Source: Meghimatium bilineatum (Eukaryota > Mollusca > Gastropoda > Stylommatophora > Philomycidae). From it: a stretch of DNA of 64,000 nt. Positions 32,406 to 42,758 of this stretch are shown piece after piece (positions within the stretch are counted from its first letter, which is position 1; every line of letters starts with the position of its first letter). The notes under the pieces are model-generated. The model ran no database searches, had not been told where the DNA came from, and saw only the letters and a list, made by a program, of their open reading frames with translations. The position numbers and the translations under genes are program-made. The stretch lies in NCBI GenBank assembly GCA_034231615.1, contig CM067306.1, forward strand, positions 63,288,813 to 63,352,812, in the 5' to 3' direction.

Positions 32406-32548
32406 TTTTTCATTCGTAATCGCACAATTTGTATGTCCTGTGGTGCCTTGAATGTATCACAAATAATGAAGGACACGCACTGCATTGAAAATGTTGAGCT
32501 TTGTAGTTAATCTAATTCATTTTTAAAATGAGGACTGCATTACACTAA
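32406..32548. other. Intron block shared by all three units
   Basis: CCTTGAATGTATCACAAATA and what follows match 9420-9520 and 49965-50080. The match runs into the first copy of the 39-bp unit. Confidence 0.6.
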
Positions 32549-33386
32549 CCCAGTTGAGGGATGAGCACTGGTAAACATGGACAGACACCCAGTTGAGGGA
32601 TGACCAATGGTAAACATGGACAGACACCCAGTTGAGGGATGAGCACTGGTAAACAAAGACAGACACCCAGTTGAGGGATGAGCACTGGTAAACATGGACA
32701 GACACCCAGTTAAGGGATGACAATGGTAAACATGGACAGACACCCAGTTGAGGGATGACCAATGGTAAACATGGACAGACACCCAGTTGAGGGATGACCA
32801 ATGGTAAACATGGACAGACACCCAGTTGAGGGATGACCAATGGTAAACATGGACAGACACCCAGTTGAGGAATGACCAATGGTAAACATGGACAGACACC
32901 CAGTTGAGGAATGACCAATGGTAAACATGGACAGACACCCAGTTGAGGGATGACCAATGGTAAACATGGACAGACACCCAGTTGAGGGATGACCAATGGT
33001 AAACATGGACAGACACCCAGTTGAGGGATGACCAATGGTAAACATGGACAGACACCCAGTTGAGGGATGACCAATGGTAAACATGGACAGACACCCAGTT
33101 GAGGGATGAGCACTGGTAAACAAAGACAGACACCCAGTTGAGGGATGAGCACTGGTAAACATGGACAGACACCCAGTTAAGGGATGACAATGGTAAACAT
33201 GGACAGACACCCAGTTGAGGGATGACCAATGGTAAACATGGACAGACACCCAGTTGAGGGATGACCAATGGTAAACATGGACAGACACCCAGTTGAGGGA
33301 TGACCAATGGTAAACATGGACAGACACCCAGTTGAGGAATGACCAATGGTAAACATGGACAGACACCCAGTTGAGGGATGACCAAT
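32549..33386. repeat. 39-bp minisatellite, about 21 copies
   Basis: The unit CAGTTGAGGGATGACCAATG plus GTAAACATGGACAGACACC. A run of variants (GAGCACTGG with CAAAGACAG, then TTAAGGGATGACAATGG) occurs at 32641 and again at 33108, a 467-bp internal duplication. Thirteen codons per unit keep all minus frames open (up to 281 codons), so these ORFs are artefacts. Units A and C carry one diverged copy. Confidence 0.95.
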
Positions 33387-33427
33387 GATTATCAGACACA
33401 GACATCAACAAAAAGCTGTATGGGACT

Positions 33428-33440
33428 CTAGAGGAGTTTG
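33428..33440. repeat. Left target-site duplication of R
   Basis: CTAGAGGAGTTTG, identical to 34659-34671. Confidence 0.88.
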
Positions 33441-34658
33441 TTTGTTTGTTTGTTTTGCGTTCGCTCCATTGTAACCATCACAGATATCCGTGCGGTTTCC
33501 GCCGGGAGCGTGATTACGTTGTGCCACCGTTATGCGCCTTGTAGGCCTAGCACATCCGATTTCGGCATGCCTTGACAATTCGGGTGGGCTACCCTTAGCC
33601 TGTGACAGCCTCTATATCTGTCTCCAGGCACGTGTAGTGGCGACTCTTCGCCCAGACGATTTTTGCTCTCGTCTGACTCGAACGAGGTGTTCCACTGTCT
33701 ATGAACTTGCCTCATGTAATTGGGCGTGCTGTGCCTGTGCCCATTGGGTACTGAACCGTTTCTCATCCGTGAGCCTGGTTCCTTAGGGGAAGAACTCAAC
33801 GGAGGAGTTGGACCCTGGCTCTTTCGCCCTCTTAGCCGAGGTGTCATTCACCGACATCGTGTACCCCTTGTCCAAGTTTGAGTCTCACACCACGCGTTTG
33901 AGAGCAAGGCGTTCTCGAGCTGAGCGTCCTTGTCCCAATAGCGCCTGAGCCCCTCAGGTACTTAAACCTTTCTCTCTTCAAGTGTATTTCCGATGTAGGA
34001 AAACCTGATAGTAGAGTTGGGCCAGGGCTAAATCGTTTTCCCTTTTGTGCCTGAGCCCATCGGGTACAGAACCCTTTCTCTTCGCGAGCATATTTTCGGT
34101 TTAGGAAGGCTCGACATTAGAGTTGGATTAGGTCTTCTTGCTTTACCAGCCGCCAATGAATGGGTCTGGGTCTCTGCCTGTAAGGAACACAGGTAACTAG
34201 AAGCTCGCCTCGAGCTGACGGAGCTTGTAGTTCCCCTTTCCTAGGGACTTTTCACTTTCTATTTGCAGTTCACGCTGCCCTCTAGCGCTGTTCTGCCCTT
34301 TCATTGTACTCGGTATGAAATCTATTTGTCTCTCGCCATGCATCTACCTTTACGTGCATTTTACATTGGCCGCCCCTCCAATGTTCGGACTGGACTGACT
34401 AGCTTCACTGTATGTCGACAGTGTCGCTATATGTGGTGATGATGGTGGTGTCGGAGATATTGTCTGTCTCTTGTGCAGTCAAATCTCTGTCCATCTGCTG
34501 CCTCCACATTCTCGGACACGATCCCCAAATGATTTGGCCAGAATCAGCTCGAGCTGCTGTATTTCTGTTTCCAGGGTGCACCGCGTGGAGGTACATTTGG
34601 GATCTTGGTTATCTGCTAACCCTGGGTCCGCCTAGAGCAATGCGTTCCCTTTGCACCC
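33441..34658 (-). mobile_element. R: 1.2 kb retroelement in intron 1 of gene 2
   Basis: It is bounded by identical 13-bp direct repeats. The left end is TTTG repeated, i.e. a CAAA tail on the minus strand, so the element was inserted by target-primed reverse transcription in antisense. It looks more GC-rich than its surroundings. It contains three degenerate repeats of about 100 bp with GCCTGAGCCC and GGGTAC.GAACC (33740-34130). No ORF with a known domain; the longest are 105 codons. Either a non-autonomous element or the truncated end of an unrecognised LINE. Its 3' end recurs at 16530. Confidence 0.72.
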
Positions 34659-34671
34659 CTAGAGGAGTTTG
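34659..34671. repeat. Right target-site duplication of R
   Basis: CTAGAGGAGTTTG. The flanks rejoin the sequence shared with units A (9570) and C (50130). Confidence 0.88.
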
Positions 34672-35016
34672 AAAATATAGCAACATTTATCAAGAAAACT
34701 GAACTAGCTGTGTAAACATGTTTCACTTGGAACGAGAAGAAGATGAAGAAAATGAGGATTATGTTGGTTGTTGTGCTGTTATTTTACACAGTTCAATGCT
34801 TTTCTCCAGAAGTACAGTGCTTATTGTATCTGATAAGCTTACAATGGTTAAATTTTGAAAAGTTGTTCTTTTCTTTTTTATTTGACAGCGCACTTTCAAG
34901 ATGTTAAGTTCAAGTATTTTTGAATGGCACACATGTGTCTGTGTTTATATATATATATATACGAGTATATAAAATGTTATATATATATAGTTTCCATTCC
35001 TCTCTATTTCATTTAG
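34672..35016. other. Intron 1 of gene 2, distal part
   Basis: Matches 50160-50488 of gene 3 (for example GTGTAAACATGTTT). TA tracts lie at 34948-34990 before the exon 2 acceptor. Confidence 0.55.
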
Positions 35017-35172
35017 CCGAACTTATAGTTTGTGAGGCATTCTCCATCATTGGAATGTTGGCTGGGCTTGATGCTCTGGCTGTAGGTTCCTATCATTTCT
35101 TGATGGGCGTCATAGGAAAGCCCCAGAAACCAATACTGCTTGTGGTCACAGTTGCCGCTAGTGCGGTGTCAC
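35017..35172 (+). CDS. Gene 2 exon 2: TM2 and start of TM3
   Basis: 156 nt, phase 1/1, acceptor ATTTAG, donor C/GTAAGA. It encodes ELIVCEAFSIIGMLAGLDAL then MGVIGKPQKPILLVVTVAAS. The core FSIIGMLA and MGVIGKPQ are unchanged from the paralogues; the flanks are diverged. Confidence 0.85.
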
Positions 35173-35269
35173 GTAAGATATATATAGTTATTTCCTTGTG
35201 GTGTAATGTATCTGTTTTTTCTTACTAGAGTTTTGTGGTTTATTTTGTACTTTTAGGGAGCCTATCTTT

Positions 35270-35495
35270 ATTTATGTTAATGTATTTCCAGAAGTCTTCG
35301 TTGTTTTGTTTTTCTGTCAATGATATTCTTACAATCTTTTTTATAACATATCATTTTGAAATAACGATATTTTCTTTTCCATTGCTGATGTCATTGTCCA
35401 TGTCTCACAGCCATATGTTGTCACAAGTATCTAAAAGTGGACGTGATTCTGTTGTCACAAAATATACCATATTATATCTAGGATTTTTTTGCCGA
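35270..35495 (-). mobile_element. LINE-B fragment
   Basis: Complement reads like the YGCE and WALT part of LINE-B (compare TTGTCCATGTCTCACAGCCA with 470-495 and 51225-51250). No intact frame. Confidence 0.45.
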
Positions 35496-35509
35496 AGATG
35501 GATGTTTTA

Positions 35510-35660
35510 GGCCATCAGCGTAAATAAAACGGCGACACAACGCATTTTAATTCTTTGGACTACATCCTGCTGAAAATTTAGTAAGTACATTGTCCTGCTA
35601 CAAGAGAGATCCAGCGGGAGTTTGAGAATGAACACTGAAGGTGAAGAAGATATCTAGGGT
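35510..35660 (+). mobile_element. S2 SINE-like fragment
   Basis: ACACAACGCATTTTAATTCT, GGACTACATCCTGCTG, then after a 35-bp insertion GGGAGTTTGAGAATGAACAC and GGTGAAGAAGA. Confidence 0.55.
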
Positions 35661-35990
35661 GACGTGGCTCGTGGAACCACGACTTCAATTATTTGTAATA
35701 GTAAACAGCTATCACATAACCAAATTGGTTTATCGTCTGCGACTGAAAGTAGGGTACCTCACCATTAAGAGGTCCTTTGTGTTATGCTTTAAATCCTAAA
35801 ATTTTACGCCATCCTATAACCAAAATAGACTCTAGTCGTAAACTGAAAGGGTATGCTTTTGCAAATGAAGTTTCAATGTTCTATTTAAGAAAAGAAAAAA
35901 ACTGCTGTATGTCATAAAATAAATAAATTGATCAATAATTAATGTTGCATGTCTCTGAGGGACATAAAAAAATGATATCTTAGTCCTGTA
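35661..35990. other. Intron 2 of gene 2, nothing recognised
   Basis: No ORF or element signature. Confidence 0.4.
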
Positions 35991-35994
35991 GATA

Positions 35995-36300
35995 AATTAT
36001 ATCGTAGTGATGTGCATAAATGGTGTCTTAGTGATGTGCATAAATGATGTCTTAGTGATGTGCATAAATGTCTTAGTGATGTGCATAAATGATGTCTTAG
36101 TGATGTGCATAAATGATATCTTAGTGATGTGCATAAATGATGTCTTAGTGATGTGCATAAATGATGTCTTAGTGATGTGAATAAATGATGTCTTAGTGAT
36201 GTGCATAAATGATGTCTTAGTGATGTGCATAAAGATGTCTTAGTGATGTGCATAAATGATGTCTTAGTGATGTGCATAAATGATGTCTTACGGATGAGCA
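35995..36300. repeat. 24-bp minisatellite, about 13 copies
   Basis: The unit GATGTGCATAAATGATGTCT plus TAGT. Repetitive minus-strand ORFs (MHITKTSF) result from it. Confidence 0.93.
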
Positions 36301-36313
36301 TAGATTGTTTAAT

Positions 36314-36328
36314 GGGGGGGGGGGGGTA
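36314..36328. repeat. Poly-G run
   Basis: About twelve G. Confidence 0.85.
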
Positions 36329-36371
36329 TGAGCGTGTTACCTATCTTCCATCTTTCTACTTATATTTCCTG

Positions 36372-36482
36372 TCATGTGTTTATCATGTATATCACAATAT
36401 GTGTTTATCATGTATATCACAATATGTGTTTATCATGTATATCACAATATGTGTTTATCATGTATATCACAATATGTGCTAT
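36372..36482. repeat. 25-bp repeat, four copies
   Basis: The unit TGTGTTTATCATGTATATCA plus CAATA. Confidence 0.9.
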
Positions 36483-36535
36483 ACATGTTGTTGAATATTA
36501 TAAATGATAGATATACAAGGATTTGGTAGAACAGT

Positions 36536-36890
36536 TCTTTTCTAAGTTCTTTCTCTAAGTTCTTTCTCTAAGTTCTTTCTCTAAGTTCTTTCTCTAAGTT
36601 CTTTCTCTAAGTTCTTTCTCTAAGTTCTTTCTCTAAGTTCTTTCTCTAAGTTCTTTCTCTAAGTTCTTTCTCTAAGTTCTTTCTCTAAGTTCTTTCTCTA
36701 AGTTCTTTCTCTAAGTTCTTTCTCTAAGTTCTTTCTCTAAGTTCTTTCTCTAAGTTCTTTCTCTAAGTTCTTTCTCTAAGTTCTTTCTCTAAGTTCTTTC
36801 TCTAAGTTCTTTCTCTAAGTTCTTTCTCTAAGTTCTTTCTCTAAGTTCTTTCTCTAAGTTCTTTCTCTAAGTTCTTTCTCTAAGTTCTTT
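36536..36890. repeat. 13-bp minisatellite, about 27 copies
   Basis: The unit TTCTTTCTCTAAG, essentially perfect and strongly strand-asymmetric (pyrimidine-rich) inside intron 2. Confidence 0.95.
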
Positions 36891-36916
36891 CCGGTTAAAT
36901 CCTGCAAAAGAAATAT

Positions 36917-36953
36917 TCATTCATTCATTCATTCATTCATTCATTCATTCATT
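36917..36953. repeat. (TTCA)n, LINE-E tail
   Basis: About nine TTCA directly abut the 3' end of the minus-strand LINE-E, i.e. a TGAA tail. Confidence 0.85.
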
Positions 36954-38040
36954 TTCCTTTAGTGCTGAAGCTAGCACATAGGGCAGAGGTCAGATATCTC
37001 CAATTTTGTCGTTTCAATGCTATTCTGTGCAGTTCTCGAATAGTATGAATATTGGTTGTTTTACTTTCTCTAAGTATTGTTTTTCTGAGTGTTTCCTTAG
37101 GTCTAACCCTGGCTCTTTTGCCTGTATGTGTCAATTCAATAGATTGGTGGTGTATTCTGTTGATGCCTGCGCGTAGAACATGCCCGATGTAGGACCAACG
37201 GCGTTTTCTGATAACATCTGTGATGTAGTTTTGATGTGTCTCTTCTCTGATTTTATCATTCGATTTGAATTCACTCCAATGGGTTCTGAAGATAAAGAGC
37301 TTTTCCAGCTTTCAAATCCATATGATAGCACTGGAATAACGCAAGAATTAAATAAGCACATTTTCGTGTATGTGCTGATTGACTTTGACCACCAGATATT
37401 AGACAGTCTGTTAAAGGCATTTAAAGCTAATGCAATGCGAATTGTAATTTCTGTCATGACATCACCGTCGAGTGTTAATTTGCTTACTAGATAGGAAAAT
37501 TTGTGTACTTTTTCATGTTGTTGTCCATTTAAAATTAATTGCGTTTCGTGAACTGATGAAGTCCATAATTTTTGTGTTTGATGAAATGATTTGGAGACCT
37601 ATTTGTCTTGCGATGAGTTTTAATCTATCAGTTTTTGTTTGTACATCTTGATGGTTTTCACTCAATAGTGCAAGATCATCGGAAAAATCCAGGTCTTCTA
37701 ATGTTGTTTTATTTATCCATTTGATTCCTAAATTTGTGTTGGATGTGCTTTTTCTCATAGCCCAGTCAATTGCGATATTGAATAGTAATGGTGACATAGG
37801 GCAGCCTTTTTTAACACCAGTAATCACAGGGAACCATTCTGAATTGCCTTTTTCTGTTCTAACACAGCATTTTGAGTCTGTATAGAATGATTTTATCACA
37901 TTTATATATTTGTTTTGGAATCCATATATTTTTAAATTGCCTAAAGTGATATTTGATGGATGCTGTCGTAGGCTTTTTGAAAATCTACGAAGTTTATTAT
38001 GAGATTAGATCTAAATTTTAAACATTCTTCTATTATTGTT
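36954..38040 (-). mobile_element. LINE-E: 5'-truncated non-LTR element with reverse transcriptase
   Basis: Minus-strand order: VDFQKAYDSIHQ (RT motif A, about 37950-37990), ITGVKKGCPMSPLLFNIAID (motif B region), LDFSDDLALLS (motif C, FSDD in place of the common FADD), NAFNRLSNIWWS, CVIPVLSYGFESW, then GKRARVRPKETLRK, RQNWRYLTSALCAS. Several frameshifts. It lies antisense in intron 2 of gene 2 and is absent from genes 1 and 3. Confidence 0.85.
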
Positions 38041-38276
38041 CTAAAAGTGAATATTTGTTAAAAGTAATATATAATATTACTTTTAATATATATATATATA
38101 TATAACCATATATATATATAGTAGTTTTCAAGAACTTGACGGGTCCAGACATCTTAGATTTGGGTGTTAACGTCAAACAAAAATGTTCAATAGTTAGCTA
38201 ATTATTTAATTAAACCGCAACATCATTTGATTATTAATGTATAATAAATTATATTATAAATTTATTTTCTCCATAG
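38041..38276. other. Intron 2 of gene 2, distal part
   Basis: TA tracts at about 38088-38120, then AT-rich sequence to the acceptor CTCCATAG. Confidence 0.5.
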
Positions 38277-38464
38277 TGGTAGCAATCATCATAACTCTGG
38301 CAGTCTACGGCGCACTAATATATCCCGAAATTCGCGGCCTTCCTGTTGGATACTCATATGTTCTGTCCATTGTAGGAGGATTTCTGATTCCAGTCGGAGG
38401 ATCTATTTTCTTTGTAGGTTCCAAGAATACATTCCAACAGCACATATACACTCCACTTATTTAA
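38277..38464 (+). CDS. Gene 2 exon 3: TM3 end, TM4, extended C-terminus
   Basis: VAIIITLAVYGALIYPEIRG, then GYSYVLSIVGGFLIPVGGS and IFFVGSKNTFQQHIYTPLI, stop TAA at 38462-38464. The tail is longer than in genes 1 and 3 because the stop position differs. Confidence 0.85.
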
Positions 38465-39253
38465 TATCTATATGCATATATACTGGGTGTCAAATTGATA
38501 ACTACGTTGTTGTGAAAATATTACTGTTGAAACTTTTGTATTCTCGCCTGCAACATATACTGCTATTGTGTGTCCTATTTTGGGTAAATTTTCACATTAC
38601 AGCTTTGTTCATAGAAGGTGTTGGAAATATCCGCCACGGTTTAGTTAGAAGATTAAATACTGAAATATCTGCATATATTAATGTTTATCTGTTGGAACCA
38701 TGACGTAAAAGTGACGTTACATTTTACTTCAAATTGGTCCCATGTCACTAAATGGACACCCTGTAAATATATAGATATATATAATTATTTTGTTAACAGT
38801 CAATTATAACCTTTACCCCTTTTCCCTCTGTAATTGCTCGATTGTAAACACATTTTATTTGCGTATTTTGTGCAGAGTAAGTCATCTGTCACTGAAACAT
38901 TGAATAACTTCACAAAAGAAAATGCAGAAAACTAGCCGCATTTTATTACCCAGAAATATAGGCTAAATCTGCCAGTTTGTTTTCAAATACTTCACAGATG
39001 CACAAATTATTCATGTTTGCTGATGCAATATATATTTAGTTGATAATTCATGTCATCTTTCATTTGTTATATAATATTATGATTCATCAACACCATACTC
39101 GCAGCTACTGTCATCTAAAGGAACATTGCTGTAATTGTGTGCAAGATGGTTTCTAAAATAACTTGGAGAACTTGTCGTTCTATCCACTTGAAAATTACGA
39201 CTATCCACTATGCGGTTTTAATGGACAAAATTTGAACGAGTTTCAAAAACGTA
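38465..39253. other. Gene 2 3' flank
   Basis: A 63-codon ORF (38512-38703) shows no recognised motif. From about 38880 the sequence follows units A and C, including one copy of ACATTGAATAACTTCACAAA. Confidence 0.5.
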
Positions 39254-39660
39254 TGAATCATTCATCACTATCATCATCAAACCCATAACCATTCGAGTCA
39301 TAGGGATGTCACATCAACACAAAAGTTCGCCATCACTGTCTGTTATCAATTTTTGTTTGAGTATGGATAATCTTAATCCTGTGCAGTCTTTAACAATATC
39401 TATCCATACTTTCCTTTCATCCCCTCTTCTTCTTCCACTTTCAACTGTTCCATGACATATATTTTTGGAAAGAGAACCGTGACACATCACATGGCCAAAC
39501 CGCACACGTTTTCGACAGTTCACCACTGAGATGAGATGTTCTTGTTGTCCTGCAAGAGTATTTATTTTGTTTCTCACTTATATTTTGGTTTTATGTTCTG
39601 TATAAGGGATACGTAATATTCATCTGTATCATTTGTTTTCATAAACTTGTATGAATCATT
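39254..39660 (-). mobile_element. LINE-D 3' fragment with target-site duplication (unit B)
   Basis: The minus strand gives RNKINTLAGQQEHLISVVNC, FGHVMCHGSLSK and ESGRRRGDERKVWIDIVKD. Flanked by TGAATCATT at 39254-39262 and 39652-39660. Same insertion point and truncation as in unit A. Confidence 0.82.
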
Positions 39661-39784
39661 ATCATACCACGAATCTCTAGACGCAATGGTATACCGCTTC
39701 GGGAGTTGTCACGTCACCACAATAGTGGGTTCAAACAATAGTTGATGGGAGTTCCCATACAGTAGTTATGTTTTTGTCTTCTTC

Positions 39785-39870
39785 TTTTATGCTTAATCAC
39801 AAATTTCTGCAGATTATTACAGTGTAGTCTAGAATACAGAATGTGTAGTTATACTCCTTCATGCCCTGCA
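39785..39870 (-). mobile_element. S2 SINE-like fragment
   Basis: Complement of the S2 tail, matching 16030-16130. Confidence 0.45.
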
Positions 39871-40118
39871 GCGTCAGTGGTAGAATAGTTCTCTCTAGAT
39901 GGTCTCTGCGCATTGCAGCGTCAGTGGTAGAATAGTTCTCTCTAGATGGTCTCTGTGCATTGCAGCGTCAGTGGTAGAATAGTTCTCCCTAGATGGTCTC
40001 TGTGCATTGCAGCGTCAGTGGTAGAATAGTTCTCTCTAGATGGTCTCTGTGCATTGCAGCGTCAGTGGTAGAATAGTTCTCTCTAGATGGTATCTGTGCA
40101 TTGCAGCGTCAGTGGTGG
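39865..40118. repeat. About 48-bp repeat, five copies, inside LINE-A 3' UTR
   Basis: The unit GCATTGCAGCGTCAGTGGTA plus GAATAGTTCTCTCTAGATGG and TCTCTGT. The phrase is single in the LINE-A copy at 43780-43815. Confidence 0.9.
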
Positions 40119-40480
40119 GAATAGTTATTTGAAGATGATTTTTCTGTGTGCTTCATACATGTTTGCTTTCGTGGACTCTTTATTTCTGTAATCCATCGTT
40201 TGCATGGTCTTCCCTTGCTTTGCAGCCATCTTGCCAGTATAGTAATACTTTTTGATGGGACACTATCTGATGGTAGTCTGGAAGCAAGTGAAAAACACTT
40301 AATCTGTTGTCTTCTGATGTAATACAGAATTGGTATTGTGTTTGTTAGTCTTCTGATGTTTTCATTTTTGATTGTATCTCTTATTATTACTCCGAGGATT
40401 CTACATAGACAAGCCATTTCTGTTGTAACAAGTTTTCATTTGGCTTCTGTTGTTAATGTCCACATTTGACATTTCTAGCA
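40119..40480 (-). mobile_element. LINE-A 3' fragment (unit B)
   Basis: The minus strand gives MACLCRILGVIIRDTIKNEN, IPILYYIRRQQIKCFSLASR. Nearly the same as 16131-16510. Confidence 0.72.
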
Positions 40481-41430
40481 AAGTTATGATATCATGATAG
40501 TTTTATATAGTCGAGTTTGTGTATTCATGTTCACGTGTATGTTTGTTAGAATAAGGGACATCTGCCTTAAGATCTGGTATGCAATGTTGCATCTTTGTTT
40601 GATTTGTTTGATTTGTTTTTTCATTTGATAATATGATGTTTCAAAGATAAATGAATTATTTCAATAGTTTAAGTTGTTCGTCCACGATAAGCATAGAATT
40701 TTGTTACGACGCTGTAGTTAAAATCTTGCATGTAGCCTCCATTAGATTGTATGGTTCTATTCTGCGTTTGTGTGTCCCTTTCAGGATAAAGAGCTTGAGG
40801 TCGACACGTTAATCTTGTGTGTTTTTCAATCTAAAACTGGAACTTTAATCATTTTAATTTGCTTTCCATGACTTTCATAAAGTAAAAATGTATTCTTACA
40901 CCATATTAAACACATTGAAATGTTAAAATTTGACTTTGTTGTTCATTTACAGAATTTGTATATTAAATAATGTTGCATTCTATATTATTTATTTGTTTAT
41001 TTTAAGTTCTAAACCAGTAGTCGAAAAAGTGCGATCAGCTTGCCACATTCAACCCACCAAGCCATTTTACTGGCCGGCCAGACTAACATTGCTAAGTACT
41101 AGCTACTGCACTCAGAAAGTGCTACTTGTTGCTTGGAAGGACTACAAATAAGAATTTATTGATTTCTTGCACAAAATAAATGTTTGCTTCGGTTCGCTTT
41201 ATGAATTTATGGGTGAAAATATTAGATTGGTTAACCAATCATATTCCGGCAAAACTTCACGAAATCTTAGAAAGAATTCTGTGTTGGTTTTTACATTAAT
41301 GGACATTAGTGTCGTCCAATCATTTTCCGTGTTCGTGATATTAGGCCCACCCGAATTCCTGTACATCACTCCCGTAAGCTTGGATTGTATTTAGGAATAC
41401 ATAGAAGCGATTGACATAGTTTGAACCAAT
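40481..41430. other. Spacer, no gene recognised
   Basis: ORFs of 73 and 75 codons (40930-41394) lack family motifs and splice context. A degenerate GGATAAAGAGCTTGAGGTCG motif lies at 40785-40815. Confidence 0.4.
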
Positions 41431-41435
41431 CATTA

Positions 41436-41536
41436 TTCTGTGTTATTCTCATTATTCTGTGTTATTCTCATTATTCTGTGTTATTCTCATTATTCTGTGT
41501 TATTCTCATTATTCTGTGTTATTCTCATTATTCGAG
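41436..41536. repeat. 19-bp repeat, about five copies
   Basis: The unit TTCTGTGTTATTCTCATTA. Confidence 0.9.
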
Positions 41537-41566
41537 TTGCTGCCTCACACTAGAATTATTATTTAA

Positions 41567-41702
41567 AAATGGATAGGGCCGTGATTAAAATGGATAGGGC
41601 CGTGATAAAAATGAATAGGGCCGTGATAAAAATGGATAGGCCCGTGATAAAATGGAATGGGCCGTAATAAAATATGATTGGGCCGTGATAAAAATGGATA
41701 GA
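41567..41702. repeat. About 20-bp repeat, seven copies
   Basis: The unit AAAATGGATAGGGCCGTGAT with drift. Confidence 0.88.
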
Positions 41703-42120
41703 TTGGCAACCAAGACTCGAACAATGTGACCTATAATGACAGATAGAAAAGATACACGTGGGTCAATAAAATAGAGAAAAGAAGGATAGTAAAGTCAGGT
41801 TGCGAAGTGAGAAATCAGTGTAGGCTTAAAAATTTTAAAGGGATAGACGTCACAAAAGGAAGAAATACGGAGCTGGGGCGCAGGGAGGACATGATTAAAG
41901 ACGAAGGCAACCATCACGGAAAAGAATATCGTAGGAAGGTATCAATGTGTGGATGACAAAAAACTTGAAATAGTAAAACAGAGGATAGACGATGTAGCAA
42001 AGTCACTTGGAAGCGTAGGCATGTAAGTTTACTGAATATATATGTTACCCACCAAGCTGATATTGGCTATACATCTCATTACTGATATCGATACCGATTG
42101 ATTTTGGATGCTTTGAAGAA
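41703..42120. other. Spacer, nothing recognised
   Basis: No coding or element signature. Confidence 0.4.
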
Positions 42121-42124
42121 TGGA

Positions 42125-42126
<2 letters not shown>

Positions 42127-42155
<29 letters not shown>
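42127..42155. repeat. (GT)n microsatellite
   Basis: About 14 GT. Confidence 0.92.
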
Positions 42156-42156
<1 letters not shown>

Positions 42157-42207
42157 CACCAATAATCGCCATTTTAGGACGTCTGTAACGATCTTAAACT
42201 TCAAGCA

Positions 42208-42346
42208 TTTTGACTTGTATGCTTCACTAGGCTTGTAAATCAATTTGACTTGTATGCTTCACTAGACTTGTAAATCAATTTGACTTGTATGCTTCACTAG
42301 ACTTGTAAATCAATTTGACTTGTATGCTTCACTAGACTTTTAAATC
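42208..42346. repeat. About 36-bp repeat, four copies
   Basis: The unit TTTGACTTGTATGCTTCACT plus AGACTTGTAAATCAA. Confidence 0.9.
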
Positions 42347-42758
42347 ATTTATCAACAATTAATGCGACATTGACCGACTAACTTTCTAGTTTAAAAAAAT
42401 TAACTATATAAAGTTTTATTTAAAAAAATGAACCCAATATCTGACCGAAAAAGTCCTTATTTGGAGAAATAAATTCAAGAGGTGGTAACACTGGTATACA
42501 CTAATTTATATATTTTTTAATTTCTTTTGTAATTCTTTCCCCATCCGTAACCAAAATATGTGTTAAAATAATAAAATGGTGCATAGTTTTGATTGGCTAT
42601 TTTCAAGTCTTCATTCCTAACTAGTGCACGAAGGGAAAACTTTCATTTCAATTGCATCGTTAGAGCAGGTAGAGTTATTCAATGTAATTGGTGTAAGTAT
42701 TCGTTCTTCTAATTAGAAATTTGTGTCATGTTTATGGGCAAGTTTCATGGATGTAAAT
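42347..42758. other. Spacer, nothing recognised
   Basis: AT-rich, no signal. Confidence 0.4.

Larger units (their letters stand above)
28668..38464 (+). other. Gene 2: divergent claudin/PMP22-like paralogue (three coding exons)
   Basis: Joining 28668-28836, 35017-35172 and 38277-38464 gives 513 nt, 170 residues, with phases and exon 2 length identical to genes 1 and 3. The TM layout is kept, as are W30 and the GLW motif (39-41). The first loop is six residues shorter, and both signature cysteines are tyrosine (Tyr44 TAC, Tyr49 TAT), so the usual loop-1 disulfide cannot form. The C-terminus is extended (KNTFQQHIYTPLI). Introns are 6.2 and 3.1 kb and repeat-rich. The frame is open and splice sites are intact, so it is probably functional but changed; a young pseudogene is not excluded. 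Confidence 0.78.
21520..40480 (+). repeat. Paralogous unit B (segmental duplication carrying gene 2)
   Basis: Collinear in blocks with units A and C: the left flank from about 21585, LINE-F at 25400-26740, the gene, and the 3' flank to about 40480. It is the longest and most diverged unit because of added minisatellites, a Tc1 relic, the R element and an RT-bearing LINE. Confidence 0.7.

Noticed and set aside
32523-33411. Three overlapping repetitive ORFs of 209-281 codons
   Set aside because: The 39-bp unit is a multiple of three without stops. All frames are equally open, there is no start or splice context, and the locus is intronic.
35939-36301. Repetitive ORF (MHITKTSF)
   Set aside because: Translation of the 24-bp minisatellite within an intron.
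40930-41394. Two ORFs of about 75 codons as small genes
   Set aside because: No motif, no homologue in the paralogous units, length expected by chance in AT-rich DNA.
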